Notes: a model not told the origin generated them from the sequence alone. Numbered from the stretch's first letter, positions 26,709 to 35,316 are shown. The stretch: DNA of 64,000 nucleotides from Clostridium sp. KNHs205 (GCF_000702945.1 NZ_JNLE01000003.1:1969501-2033500), one strand, 5' to 3'. Numbers and translations are program-made.

Positions 26709-26747
26709 TAATGATATCTATAAATAATCAATGATAACTATAAGAAA

Positions 26748-27929
26748 TCAATGGTAACATAGAAAGATTCCAGCCTCCTTTGTCACCATTAACCCCTTTT
26801 TACCAAGCTTAACAGCAAGGAATTTCTCAAAATCCTCCTTGGAATCCTTTAAGAAACGTATCTGATTACCATGACAGGAGTAAATAAAATCTGCAAGTGG
26901 TTTAACCTCTTTCACCAACAGGCTGTCGGAATAGCAATGCTTTTCCACAGCCTGAAACAATTCTTCTAATTCTTCCGCTCCTTTATCAAGGCCGAAGATA
27001 TCAAAGAGTTTCACCTCTGATAAGGCTATTCTCTCATCGTATTCCTTTGCCAAAGCTTCAATTTCCTGCATATGTTTTCTGCCGTAAGTACTAAGGCAGA
27101 GACATCCTGCAGGCTTTAAGACTCGTTTAAGCTCTGTCAAAGCTTTCTTACGGTCTTTGGCATAAAAAAGTACATGATTAGCAATTACAAAATCAAAGGT
27201 TCCAGTCTCATAAGGAATATCCTCCATATCAAATTGCTTGTATTGATAATCACCGGGGATACCTTTTAATCTGGAGGCCGCATTTCTTAGCATGCCGGAG
27301 GAAATATCCGATAGCAGAACTGTAGTATCTGAAGGAAGACGGCCCTGATTCTCATACCACAATTCACCGTTTCCGCAGCCAACTTCCAGAACCCTGCAGC
27401 CTTTGTTAAGGGGAAGTTTATCATAGATCCATTGATACCAGCTCTCAGGGTTTTTGGAATACCGCTTATGAAGGTCAATTCGCACTTCCAGATTTTTTGA
27501 GGTCTTATATTGATCGATTAGAGTTTCTTCCATACTAAGAAGATGAATTAAGGAAACCATGTGCTTCCAGTCAGGTTCTTCTGTTTCAGGCAGAGCCTGT
27601 GCTGTCTTTTTAATAATCCGCTCCATTTGTTTTAAGGCAGCAATTTTCTCTTTCAGCAGCTTCTGCTGAAGATTTAAGGATTCTCTAACATAAGCTGAGT
27701 CAGTGTACTTAACGGAGATTTCTTTTATTTCCTCCAGAGAAAAACCAAGCATCTTAAGGGCGAGGATTCTTTGAAGAACAGCGAAATCCTTGTCTGTATA
27801 GAAACGGTAACCCGATTCTTTCATGAGAGAGGGCTTTAATAGCCCAACCTCATCATAGTAGCGTATTGTCCGAACGGATACATTTGCTCTTTTAGAAAAT
27901 TCTCCCGTTGTATAAAAGTTCTCCGGCAT
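26748..27929 (-). CDS. MerR regulator fused to a SAM-dependent methyltransferase
   Basis: A 393-residue fusion. Residues 1-75 are a MerR winged helix (YTTGEFSKRANVSVRTIRYYDEVGLLKP pattern, SGYRFYTDKD wing), 76-120 a dimerisation helix and about 150-390 a class I methyltransferase with motif I VLEVGCGNGELW, the acidic strand LLSDIS, motif IV DFVIANHVLFY and KRVLKPAGCL. It resembles the methyltransferase-11 group acting on small molecules. The fusion suggests that the methylated compound, or SAM, is also the effector. GAGGAG lies about 9 bases before the ATG. It is convergent with the ABC-F gene, leaving the possibility of a shared antibiotic theme. No natural operator dyad was identified upstream. 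Confidence 0.88.
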   Translation of the reverse strand: MPENFYTTGEFSKRANVSVRTIRYYDEVGLLKPSLMKESGYRFYTDKDFAVLQRILALKMLGFSLEEIKEISVKYTDSAYVRESLNLQQKLLKEKIAALKQMERIIKKTAQALPETEEPDWKHMVSLIHLLSMEETLIDQYKTSKNLEVRIDLHKRYSKNPESWYQWIYDKLPLNKGCRVLEVGCGNGELWYENQGRLPSDTTVLLSDISSGMLRNAASRLKGIPGDYQYKQFDMEDIPYETGTFDFVIANHVLFYAKDRKKALTELKRVLKPAGCLCLSTYGRKHMQEIEALAKEYDERIALSEVKLFDIFGLDKGAEELEELFQAVEKHCYSDSLLVKEVKPLADFIYSCHGNQIRFLKDSKEDFEKFLAVKLGKKGLMVTKEAGIFLCYH

Positions 27930-27977
27930 TGGTATTTACTCCTCTCTTTAACAAACCTGTCTGCTTTGATTAATAAT

Positions 27978-28970
27978 TCATAGGTTTAAGAACTCCCGGT
28001 TGTTCAAATACCACTGGATGGTTTTCTCAAGCCCGTCATCAAAGGAAATCTTTTGCTGCCACCCAAGTTCTTTTTGTAATTTAGATGAGTCCATGGAATA
28101 TCTTCTGTCATGGCCTTTTCTGTCCGTAATAAATCTCAGGGGAGGAACAGTCAGGTGATAGTCCTCTTTTAAGATAGCCGTAATCTTATGAACTACCTCA
28201 AGATTAGTATAATCTTCCTGTGCACCTACATTATAAACTTCTCCCAGGGTACCATCCTTAAGAACCAGGTCAATTGCTGCCACGTGATCCTCAACAAAGA
28301 GCCAGTTTCTGATATTCTGTCCGTCCCCATAGATAGGGATGGGATTGCCAGAGAGGCAATTGAAGAGGCAGTTTGGTATAAATTTCTCCTGGTTTTGATA
28401 GGGACCGTAATTATTAGAACATCTGGTAACCAGAACCGGAAAGCCATAAGTTGAGAAATAGGCTCTGACCATGTGGTCAGCCCCAGCTTTGCTTGCAGCG
28501 TAAGGATTTCTTGGGTTTACAGGAGTTGTTTCGGTAAATTGCCCTTCTGCTTTAAGCTCTCCATATACCTCATCCGTGGAAATATAGAGAAATCGTTTAC
28601 CCTCATAATTATCACCCCATTGATTTCTGGCAGCCTCCAGCAAATTAAGAGTACCGCTGACATTTACCTCAGCAAATATTCCTGGGGAACTGATACTTCT
28701 GTCTACATGGGTATGTGCGGCAAAATGAACCACATAATCAATGGAATAATCGGAGAAAAGGGAATTAAGAAGTTCTTTGTCTCTTATATCGCCTTGGATA
28801 AAATGATAAGCTTTATTACCTTCATAAGCATTCAGATTCTCTTTTCTACCGCAGTAGGTGAGTGCATCCAGATTAAGTAGCTTTATTTCTTCCGTACAAT
28901 TCTTCATAAGATAATGGATATAGTTGGAGCCAATGAAGCCGGCTCCTCCGGTTATAAGATATGTTTTCAT
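27978..28970 (-). CDS. rfbB: dTDP-glucose 4,6-dehydratase
   Basis: A 330-residue short-chain dehydrogenase-fold enzyme with NAD-binding TGGAGFIGSNY, the YISTDEVYGEL segment carrying the Asp-Glu pair of the dehydratase, and the catalytic YAASK. It converts dTDP-glucose to dTDP-4-keto-6-deoxyglucose, the first committed step to dTDP-rhamnose and other deoxysugars. Length and motifs match RfbB/RmlB fully. AGGAGG lies about 12 bases before the ATG. The usual partners rfbA, rfbC and rfbD are absent here, so the rest of the pathway must be elsewhere. It lies 49 bp before the MerR-methyltransferase fusion on the same strand and might be co-transcribed. Confidence 0.92.
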   Translation of the reverse strand: MKTYLITGGAGFIGSNYIHYLMKNCTEEIKLLNLDALTYCGRKENLNAYEGNKAYHFIQGDIRDKELLNSLFSDYSIDYVVHFAAHTHVDRSISSPGIFAEVNVSGTLNLLEAARNQWGDNYEGKRFLYISTDEVYGELKAEGQFTETTPVNPRNPYAASKAGADHMVRAYFSTYGFPVLVTRCSNNYGPYQNQEKFIPNCLFNCLSGNPIPIYGDGQNIRNWLFVEDHVAAIDLVLKDGTLGEVYNVGAQEDYTNLEVVHKITAILKEDYHLTVPPLRFITDRKGHDRRYSMDSSKLQKELGWQQKISFDDGLEKTIQWYLNNREFLNL

Positions 28971-29141
28971 GATGAAATGTAACCTCCTATTGTGTGATGA
29001 ATTTATTGTAGAAGGTTACGCAGCGTGAGAGTCAAGTATAATTTAAAATATTATAAGCTTAATTAGGTGCATTAATATTCCTCTATATAGGGCTGCTTAA
29101 ATCTCATTAAAAAATCTAATTGGAATCACGTCCAGCCTTGC

Positions 29142-30386
29142 TTAAGAAAGTATGGTATCAAGGACTCTTTGGTACTTCTTCTGATCGGCAGAATCCAGGT
29201 TACCAAAAGGTCCCTGCCTGCCCTGCTCCAGACAGGTAAAGGATACTGGAAAGGAGGTTTCCATTCGTCTTATATAATCTGCAGGAAAGTATTCCTTACT
29301 TCTATTTAAAGACATGACTATCAGCTGATAGCTGCTGTTTTGTACAAACTGCAGAAAAGCAGTATTTTCCGGGCAGAAGGAGGAACAGAGATTATGGACA
29401 AAATGAAGAAGCTTATTTACAAGCTTTTCGAGCGCATGTTCCTGCATACTAATTGTAAATAAGGTCTGCCCTCCTCTTTTGGAATCCTCCCCGATATCCT
29501 GCAGATCATCTGCCAATTGCAGAAAGAATCCGAAGCCAAGGTAGAAGAGATAGTCTTCCCTGGTCATTTCTTCTGCTACATAGTAACGGTCGATTAATAC
29601 GGATACGCCGCCTTTGTAAAGTGATATTGCAAGCCTTTCTTCAAGGGTTAAAGGTATTTCTGACTTTTGCTGTTTCAGGCTTTCCTCCTGGGCATCCAGC
29701 ATCATGAGAAGCAGGGTGCGGGCGGTATCAGAATACCTACTGTCAGCTGCAGCAGAAGCTGCCGAGAGAAAATGCAGAGTCTTTGTGTCATGGGAACAGG
29801 TGGGAAAGGGTTGTTTTTTATGCAGAAAGTCCTGTATCAGTGTGTTGTAGCGAGCTTTATCAGCAGAAGAGTTACCCGGATTATCGATATAATTATCCGT
29901 GTAAGGATAGAGCATGCTATAACCATAACAGGTTTTTGAAAAGGGTGAACTATCCTTATGTATCTGTTTAAACATCATATAAACAATATAATTTCTAAGT
30001 GCCTGCCCCATATCAGCAAAGGAGAGTTCCGGTGTATAAGCCCTCACTTCTCTTAGAAAATCCTTTATTTCTGTAACAAAGGTATCCAGGTCTTCCGGAG
30101 AGAGGTATTTATGAAGCTGTATAATAGTTTCTGATAGAAGAACCTGGGATAAAAGGGAATCTATCTGATATTTCCAACGCCTGCGTTTTAGAGGAAAACG
30201 TGGATATTTCTTAACCAGCAGGAGGAACTTTTCAGATATGTCCTGAACATAGTTTTCGTTGACAGCTTTCTCTGTGTCTGTGATTTCTTTCAGAAACTCT
30301 GGAAAGGTTTCTTTTGCAGACAGCCATTGTTCTCTTATTACAGGAAGAAAGGAAGTTTTTATCATATCTTTGTTAAAACAGTCCAT
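29142..30386 (-). CDS. Class I isoprenoid-synthase-like protein
   Basis: A 414-residue helical protein with two acidic motifs in the spacing of class I terpenoid enzymes: YPYTDNYIDNPGNS (about residues 158-172) and FFLQLADDLQDIGEDSKRG (about 285-303). In trans-prenyltransferases and squalene-synthase-like enzymes such motifs bind magnesium and diphosphate. An all-alpha fold is consistent. The first motif is DNYID, not the standard DDxxD, so activity on a prenyl diphosphate is likely but unproven. No signal peptide. A truncated TetR gene lies divergently 107 bp away, suggesting former regulation. No other isoprenoid gene is near. Confidence 0.65.
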   Translation of the reverse strand: MDCFNKDMIKTSFLPVIREQWLSAKETFPEFLKEITDTEKAVNENYVQDISEKFLLLVKKYPRFPLKRRRWKYQIDSLLSQVLLSETIIQLHKYLSPEDLDTFVTEIKDFLREVRAYTPELSFADMGQALRNYIVYMMFKQIHKDSSPFSKTCYGYSMLYPYTDNYIDNPGNSSADKARYNTLIQDFLHKKQPFPTCSHDTKTLHFLSAASAAADSRYSDTARTLLLMMLDAQEESLKQQKSEIPLTLEERLAISLYKGGVSVLIDRYYVAEEMTREDYLFYLGFGFFLQLADDLQDIGEDSKRGGQTLFTISMQEHALEKLVNKLLHFVHNLCSSFCPENTAFLQFVQNSSYQLIVMSLNRSKEYFPADYIRRMETSFPVSFTCLEQGRQGPFGNLDSADQKKYQRVLDTILS

Positions 30387-30493
30387 AGATGCGCACCTCT
30401 ATATTTAATACCGGAATAAATTCAGGGTATTCTAATTATTGTCATTAACCGTATTATAATGAACAAACAATTGAATATCAATAGTTAAATCTA

Positions 30494-30760
30494 TTGATGG
30501 ACAGGGTTTATTCCTATCATTCCGTAAACAAAGCACATCTGGAGCGTTACCTGCATCATGAGTCCTATAATCTTCTATCAGGGGTATTAGAAGAGTTTGC
30601 GGAAGGAATGTCAGTGAAAGAAGGGGACAAAGTCTTTATAGCCAACTTTTACAAATTTGCGTTAGCCGGGTTGTTATTGGACTGGATTGATAAAGGAATG
30701 AGGGAAGAGCCTAAATTATTATGGAAAAGCTGGGAATTCTACTTCAGGGCAATTTTATGA
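30494..30760 (+). pseudogene. C-terminal remnant of a TetR/AcrR regulator
   Basis: The 88-codon frame matches only the ligand-binding C-terminal half of TetR proteins (YNLLSGVLEEFAEGM, then FYKFALAGLLLDWIDKGMREEP). The DNA-binding helix-turn-helix is missing: a stop lies four codons upstream and no ribosome-binding site precedes the TTG/ATG. It is probably the tail of a regulator that once controlled the divergent isoprenoid-like gene. If expressed, it could only dimerise. Confidence 0.7.
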
Positions 30761-30796
30761 ATGCTCTGAAAAATACGAAAAGAAAGCATAAATAGC

Positions 30797-30822
30797 AAGC
30801 CTGTACTTTACAAGGCTTGCGG
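30797..30822. terminator. Hairpin after TetR remnant
   Basis: GCAAGCCT pairs with AGGCTTGC around a 10-base loop. There is no T-run, so termination is uncertain. Confidence 0.35.
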
Positions 30823-30929
30823 CTAGAGATATAATAGTTTTAAATACTACATAAGGTGGCTTGAATAGCAGTATTGATACTATTACAACCCTTTGTCAGG
30901 AATACAATACAGTACCAGGAGGTTAGAAG

Positions 30930-31817
30930 ATGTCTGACTTTATTATTACCTGCTGTTCAACAGCAGATATGTCCTTGGAGTTTTTTGAGGAGAATCAAAT
31001 CTCCGTCATACATTTTTATTATACAATGGAAGGCAGGGAATACGTGGATGATATGGGAAAATCCATGCCTTTTGATATTTTCTACAACAAAATAAAAGAA
31101 GGTGCTGCTTCTACCACTTCCCAGCCCAATGCAGAACAGTATATGGAGGTTTGGGAGCCGATCCTGAAAGCGGGAAAAGATGTTCTGCATATCAGTCTTT
31201 CCTCCGGTATATCAGGAGCCTATAATTCTGCCTGTATCGGAAGGGATATCTTAAATGAGAAGTATACGGACCGGAAGGTTGTCGTACTGGATTCCCTGGC
31301 AGCATCCTCGGGATACGGATTGCTGATAACCTTAGCGAAAGAAAAGCAGCAGGAAGATTTAGGACTTGAAGCCTGTTACAATTGGTTGGAGGAGAACAAA
31401 CTTAAGGTAAATCACTGGTTCTTTTCCACAGACCTTACCAGTTATTACCGCGGCGGCAGAATTTCAGCAACTTCAGCTGCTTTTGGAACTATCTTAAAGA
31501 TCTGCCCTCTTCTGAATGTAAACCATGAAGGAAAGCTGATTCCAAGAGATAAGTACCGGGGTAAACGTAAGGTATCAGAGGAAATGGTAAGACGTATGGA
31601 GGAACTCGCAGAGGATCGACAGGCTTATAATGGAAAGTGCTATATTTCCCAGTCTGCCTGCTACGAAGATGCCAGATTGGTGGCTGATATGATAGAAGAG
31701 AGATTTCCCTCACTTAAAGGGAAAGTCCTGATAAATAATATCGGTACAGTAATCGGTTCACATACAGGACCGGGGACAGTGGCACTCTTCTTTATTGGTG
31801 ATAAACGAGTTGATTAA
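30930..31817 (+). CDS. DegV family fatty-acid-binding protein
   Basis: A 295-residue cytoplasmic protein with the DegV layout: IITCCSTADMS at the start, the TTSQPN segment that binds the carboxylate, HISLSSGISGAYNSA, VLDSLAASSGYG and the C-terminal NNIGTVIGSHTGPGTVALFFIG. DegV proteins (FakB-like) bind one fatty acid and pass it to an FakA-type kinase for phosphorylation and membrane-lipid use. No fakA is nearby, as is common because cells keep several FakB proteins. AGGAGG lies about eight bases before the ATG. A hairpin at 31849-31886 separates it from the convergent next gene. Confidence 0.93.
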   Translation: MSDFIITCCSTADMSLEFFEENQISVIHFYYTMEGREYVDDMGKSMPFDIFYNKIKEGAASTTSQPNAEQYMEVWEPILKAGKDVLHISLSSGISGAYNSACIGRDILNEKYTDRKVVVLDSLAASSGYGLLITLAKEKQQEDLGLEACYNWLEENKLKVNHWFFSTDLTSYYRGGRISATSAAFGTILKICPLLNVNHEGKLIPRDKYRGKRKVSEEMVRRMEELAEDRQAYNGKCYISQSACYEDARLVADMIEERFPSLKGKVLINNIGTVIGSHTGPGTVALFFIGDKRVD

Positions 31818-31848
31818 GGATTATATAAGAGGTTGTCGTTAAAAAATG

Positions 31849-31886
31849 AAGGGCTGGAAGTAACCTGCTGGTATCTTCCCGCCCTA
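31849..31886. terminator. Imperfect hairpin between convergent genes
   Basis: AGGGCTGGAAG pairs with CTTCCCGCCCT with one bulge. It lies between degV-like and yvlD-like genes. Confidence 0.4.
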
Positions 31887-31913
31887 CATTCAAGGGAACA
31901 GCTCTTATATAGT

Positions 31914-32249
31914 CTATTTTTTGCTTTCCAGAAGCCCCTTTAAGAGACTTATAAATAATGCTGCCAGCAAGGAATTGAAGAACCCTCCCATAGAGATCCC
32001 TCTTACAAAATGATCGGCGATCATAATGGACCAGGCGTTTACCACAAAGCTAAACAGACCCAAGGTTATAATATTAAGAGGAAAGGTTACCAGCAAAAGC
32101 AAAGGCTTTACTAATAAATTCACAAATAACAAAACAAGACCAACTGCCAATAACGCACCGGTGCTGTAAATTGTAACACTGGGAATCGCCATGGACAGTA
32201 AATATATTACGGCAATATAAGAGAGATAATTAAAAAGTACTTTTTTCAT
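31914..32249 (-). CDS. YvlD-like membrane protein (phage holin 4_2 superfamily)
   Basis: A 111-residue protein with four hydrophobic helices and the typical NLLVKPLLLLVTFPLNIITLGLF pattern of the YvlD family. The ATG at 32249 is preferred because GGGAG lies just before it. These proteins are in the membrane and often accompany YvlB/LiaX-like SHOCT proteins in envelope-stress operons; the same association is seen here, with the SHOCT-like gene 0.7 kb upstream on the same strand. A fragment of the nested-palindrome repeat lies between this gene and the rest of the cluster. The name holin reflects superfamily only; there are no phage genes nearby. Confidence 0.85.
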   Translation of the reverse strand: MKKVLFNYLSYIAVIYLLSMAIPSVTIYSTGALLAVGLVLLFVNLLVKPLLLLVTFPLNIITLGLFSFVVNAWSIMIADHFVRGISMGGFFNSLLAALFISLLKGLLESKK

Positions 32250-32480
32250 GATAACTCCCATCTGTGCGCTTTAACACACGTAAATTCAGGAATATGAAAA
32301 ATGCAATACATTTTTCAAACAAAAAAACAGTTACGATGTAATCTTCGGATGCATCACAGCTGAGAGCTGTCATTATCAGAAATTTGCAGAGCTAATTACT
32401 GACAATATTTTAATACAAACGTTAAAAGTCTTGTTTCCATAGGATTATTTCCTTAGGATTTCATACAAATTACAAGAATC

Positions 32481-32572
32481 AGAAAGAACGAATGCGCCTA
32501 AGAAAGGTATTAGAAGTCCTTTCCTCTGAATATTCCTAAAATATTCAGGGAATCAGGACTTCTTATACCTTA
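32481..32572. repeat. Nested-palindrome repeat, copy 3 (shortened)
   Basis: The left half matches 6518-6570 (AGAAAGAACGAATG...TATTAGAAGTCC) and the right part matches the inverted arm (GGACTTCTTATACCT). The central hairpin is replaced by a short TGAATATT/AATATTCA dyad, and the outer right arm is absent. Confidence 0.75.
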
Positions 32573-32645
32573 CTGTGAAACCCTCACTACCGGTTAGCCA
32601 AAAAAGCGCAGACTTCTGACATTTACCAGCGTTTGAGAACTATGG

Positions 32646-32984
32646 TTAAAGCATTTTAATCAATACCCGTACATTGTCAGTAGTCACATCAACCAAATCA
32701 TAGGATTCACTGGTTTTAAGTGATTTTAAAAGAACTCTGGTGCCTTTTAACATTTCAGATACGGCAGCGGGGGAGAAGCTATGTGGGGGTAGATTTATAT
32801 TTTTATTGTCTGACAGCTTAAGCTTCTTATCCGGCATGAACCAAACGGCAATAGACAGAAGATCCTGGATACAATCTAACAGTTCATCTATTACAAAAAG
32901 GGATATGGGAAGTGAAAGTGAAAAATTCTTTTCTTCCCGAATCCTTATTGATATCCAAAAGACCGGGTAGAGCTTACTCAACAT
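32646..32984 (-). CDS. Small protein of unknown function in YvlD/SHOCT cluster
   Basis: A 112-residue protein whose ATG overlaps the end of the upstream SHOCT-like gene by 11 bases, so the two are translationally coupled. The N-terminus is basic and aromatic, followed by a hydrophobic stretch (FSLSLPISLFVIDELLDCIQDLLSIAVWF) that could associate with membrane, and the C-terminus DVTTDNVRVLIKML. It is not recognised. Its end resembles the last strand of the SHOCT-partner domain in the preceding protein (NGNIRVKIYVE), hinting at a duplicated domain. Function is unknown; co-regulation with envelope-type genes is inferred from coupling. Confidence 0.65.
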   Translation of the reverse strand: MLSKLYPVFWISIRIREEKNFSLSLPISLFVIDELLDCIQDLLSIAVWFMPDKKLKLSDNKNINLPPHSFSPAAVSEMLKGTRVLLKSLKTSESYDLVDVTTDNVRVLIKML

Positions 32985-33420
32985 AAATCTTTACCCGGAT
33001 ATTTCCGTTACTTTCGTCATCCCATACCTCAACATCCACGATATTAGGATCATCTAAAGTGCCATTGATCAATTCTCTGATAATACCGGAGAAGTCGATT
33101 TCAGATAAATTTACGCCATTACTCTCCATTTTACTTCTGGCCTCAGCAGGAATGTGGACCATAATCTTTCCTGCAACTTCACCAAGCGTAGTGATAAGGC
33201 CAAGGGGAACATTAACATTGACGTTTAACGACTTTTTATCTGCAGAAACTTTTATCCGCAGAAATTTGTAATTGGTCTTTCTGGTGGCAGGATAAGCTAC
33301 AGTTTCCGGGGTACTGTCAGTTTCTTTGGCAGTTCCTAAGGCTTCCAGCAATTCCATTCCTTCAGAAGCTGTTATCTGGCCTTTTTCAATCATTTCAAGA
33401 ATTTTAAGTTGTTCGTTCAT
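32974..33420 (-). CDS. SHOCT-like / YvlB-LiaX N-terminal domain protein
   Basis: The ATG at 33420 follows GGGAGG by about eight bases. The 148-residue protein opens with a short helical SHOCT-like module (LKILEMIEKGQITASEGMELLEAL, residues 4-27) and continues with a beta-rich region (FLRIKVSADKKSLNVNVNVPLGL ... IVDVEVWDDESNGNIRVKIYVE). SHOCT modules are oligomerisation or lipid-associated domains in envelope-stress proteins such as YvlB and LiaX. It lies between a DUF2089 regulator and a coupled unknown gene, with YvlD downstream, so the four probably form one regulon. No signal peptide. Confidence 0.82.
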   Translation of the reverse strand: MNEQLKILEMIEKGQITASEGMELLEALGTAKETDSTPETVAYPATRKTNYKFLRIKVSADKKSLNVNVNVPLGLITTLGEVAGKIMVHIPAEARSKMESNGVNLSEIDFSGIIRELINGTLDDPNIVDVEVWDDESNGNIRVKIYVE

Positions 33421-33559
33421 GTTATAACCTCCCATTTAATATATCATATTTTCGAGAAACTGAATATACAGTTTCTATGTTCATATTTGTTCCAATCTAA
33501 TAAAAATACTTATGAATTACAAACTATATTGATTTCTGATTATTAAAACTTCCAATTCT

Positions 33560-33747
33560 TTTAAAGTCCATTATCACTAAGAGTTCATAATCTTTAAGAG
33601 TCAATTTCCTAAGAGTCCATTATCACTAAGAGTTCATAATCTTTAAGAGTTAAATTCCTAAGAGTCCATTATCACTAAGAGTTCATAATCTTTAAGAGTT
33701 AAATTCTTAAGAGTTCATTAACTAAGAGTCCATTATCTTTAAGAGTT
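33560..33747. repeat. Tandem array, 49-bp unit, about 3.5 copies
   Basis: The unit (AGTCCATTATCACTAAGAGT...) is itself built of 12-base words around TAAGAGTTCAT. The array fills the gap between the DUF2089 and SHOCT genes and its last copy overlaps the final codons and stop of the DUF2089 gene, from which the word may have been copied. Confidence 0.9.
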
Positions 33748-34134
33748 CAGTTTCTTAATACGTTCGGCAGCCTCCTTGGGTGAAAGCTCTCCTCTGGAAA
33801 CCTGCTCAAGAATTTCATTCTTTGCTTCTTTTAAAACTTCCAGATCTCTTGCCGATTCTTTGGCCGGTACTTCAAAACCAAGATTTCTTATAACAGTATC
33901 CAGTTTACCTCTTACGGTAGGATAAGAGATTCCAAGTTCTTTCTCTACATCTTTAATATTTCCTCTGCATTTGATAAATACTTTAACAAATAAAAGATCT
34001 TCTTCCGGGAGTCTGCAGAATTCACAAGGTTCAAAATCTCCTTCCAGGGAGGTATGACATCTTGGACAGCCTAACTTGGTAATCGTGAGCTTTTCTCCGC
34101 AGACAGGACATATTCCGGGAGCTTTATATTTCAT
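33739..34134 (-). CDS. DUF2089 family protein (zinc ribbon + HTH)
   Basis: A 131-residue protein with two N-terminal zinc knuckles (ICPVCGEKL, LGCPRCHTSL) plus FEPCEFCRLP, then a helix-turn-helix (VKVFIKCRGNIKDVEKELGISYPTVRGKL, about 50-78) and a C-terminal SHOCT-like tail (ILEQVSRGELSPKEAAERIKKL). DUF2089 proteins are putative transcription regulators often next to SHOCT/YvlB genes, and the tail here mirrors the start of the next protein. AAAGGAGG lies six bases before the ATG. It is the first gene of the cluster and probably regulates it. Confidence 0.87.
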   Translation of the reverse strand: MKYKAPGICPVCGEKLTITKLGCPRCHTSLEGDFEPCEFCRLPEEDLLFVKVFIKCRGNIKDVEKELGISYPTVRGKLDTVIRNLGFEVPAKESARDLEVLKEAKNEILEQVSRGELSPKEAAERIKKLNS

Positions 34135-34381
34135 GGAAAATACCTCCTTTTGTCTGATTTATTTATAATATACTATTTATAATTCCATATGTCAATAATA
34201 AAATTAATAATATTAATATTAAAATTAAATATATTTATTTTGAACTTAAAAATATTAAAATATACCTTGCTATCTAAAATTTAATATGTTAAATGATATA
34301 TAAAAGAATTACTGTTTCATTGGTGCCAGGTATTGAGTTGCTGAGAAAATTATGATTTTATCCAGCAGTACGAATTCCGAT
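34135..34381. other. AT-rich divergent spacer
   Basis: Very AT-rich, with runs of AATATTAAAAT words. It holds the promoter of the DUF2089 gene but no clear boxes, riboswitch or frame was recognised. Confidence 0.4.
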
Positions 34382-34410
34382 TTGTAAACTTAGAGAAAAT
34401 ATCTTATAAT
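34382..34410 (+). promoter_or_regulatory. SigA promoter for purine nucleoside phosphorylase
   Basis: TTGTAA (34382-34387), 17-base spacer, TATAAT (34405-34410). The 80-base leader shows no purine riboswitch. Confidence 0.75.
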
Positions 34411-34500
34411 ATTAACCAATGCAACTATATTTAAGAATAACACATTAAATACTGAAATGAACAATTATATTGAAGCTTCAGTAACGAAAGAAAGGATCCT

Positions 34501-35316
34501 ATGTACGAGAAAGTAGCGCAATCAGCAGAATATATAAAAAACAGGTTAAAATTATCACCGGACATTGCTATTGTCCTGGGCTCAGGACTTGGAGACCTGG
34601 TAGATTCCCTCACAGAAACAGAAATCATCAATTATGAAGATATCCCTTATTTTCCTCAGTCTACCGTTGCAGGACATGCCGGACGCCTGGTAATAGGCAA
34701 ATTAAAAGGAACACCAGTGCTCATTATGCAGGGAAGATTTCATTTTTTTGAGGGATATTCCATGAAAGAGGTGACTTATCCAGTCTTTGTAATGAAATTA
34801 CTTGGTATCAAGAACCTGATACTGACCAATGCCTGCGGAGGTATTAAGGAAAGCTTCTCACCGGGAACATTAATGTTAATTGAAGATTTCATCAATCTGA
34901 TGCCTTCCAATCCCCTGATTGGAGTTAATGATGAAAGATTTGGGCCAAGATTCCCGGATATGACAGAGCCTTACAACTTAGAGCTCCTGGAAATAGCAAG
35001 AAATGCAGCAGGGAGGCTTTCTATTCCTTACGGAGAGGGAGTGTATGCAGGCTTTCAGGGACCGTATTATGAGACCGCTGCTGAAATACGGATGATCAGG
35101 AATCATGGAGCAGATGCAGTAGGAATGTCCACTGTACCGGAGACTATAGCAGCCAATTATCTTGGAATAAAAGTTCTTGGGATTGCCTGTATAACCAATA
35201 TGGCAACAGGAATACAGAAGGTCAAGCATTCTCACGAACGAGTAATAGAAATTGCCAAAAAGGCCTCCAGTGATTTAAGTCTTCTGATAAATGCAGTCGT
35301 AGAGGATATGAAGTAA
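34501..35316 (+). CDS. punA: Purine nucleoside phosphorylase, trimeric type
   Basis: A 271-residue enzyme with the low-molecular-mass PNP motifs: IVLGSGLG, VAGHAGRLVIG (phosphate site), GRFHFFEGYS, LTNACGGI, the GPYYETAAEIRM purine-site segment, VGMSTVPETI and CITNMATGI. It splits inosine and guanosine with phosphate to free base and ribose 1-phosphate in purine salvage. Length and motif spacing match PunA/PupG fully. AAAGGAT lies before the ATG. The following genes are on the same strand but 60 bases away with a different role, so it may be monocistronic. Confidence 0.94.
   Translation: MYEKVAQSAEYIKNRLKLSPDIAIVLGSGLGDLVDSLTETEIINYEDIPYFPQSTVAGHAGRLVIGKLKGTPVLIMQGRFHFFEGYSMKEVTYPVFVMKLLGIKNLILTNACGGIKESFSPGTLMLIEDFINLMPSNPLIGVNDERFGPRFPDMTEPYNLELLEIARNAAGRLSIPYGEGVYAGFQGPYYETAAEIRMIRNHGADAVGMSTVPETIAANYLGIKVLGIACITNMATGIQKVKHSHERVIEIAKKASSDLSLLINAVVEDMK

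Noticed and set aside
31914..32249. Prophage holin
   Set aside because: The family name is shared with the YvlD membrane proteins; no phage gene is near and the SHOCT/DUF2089 context fits YvlD.
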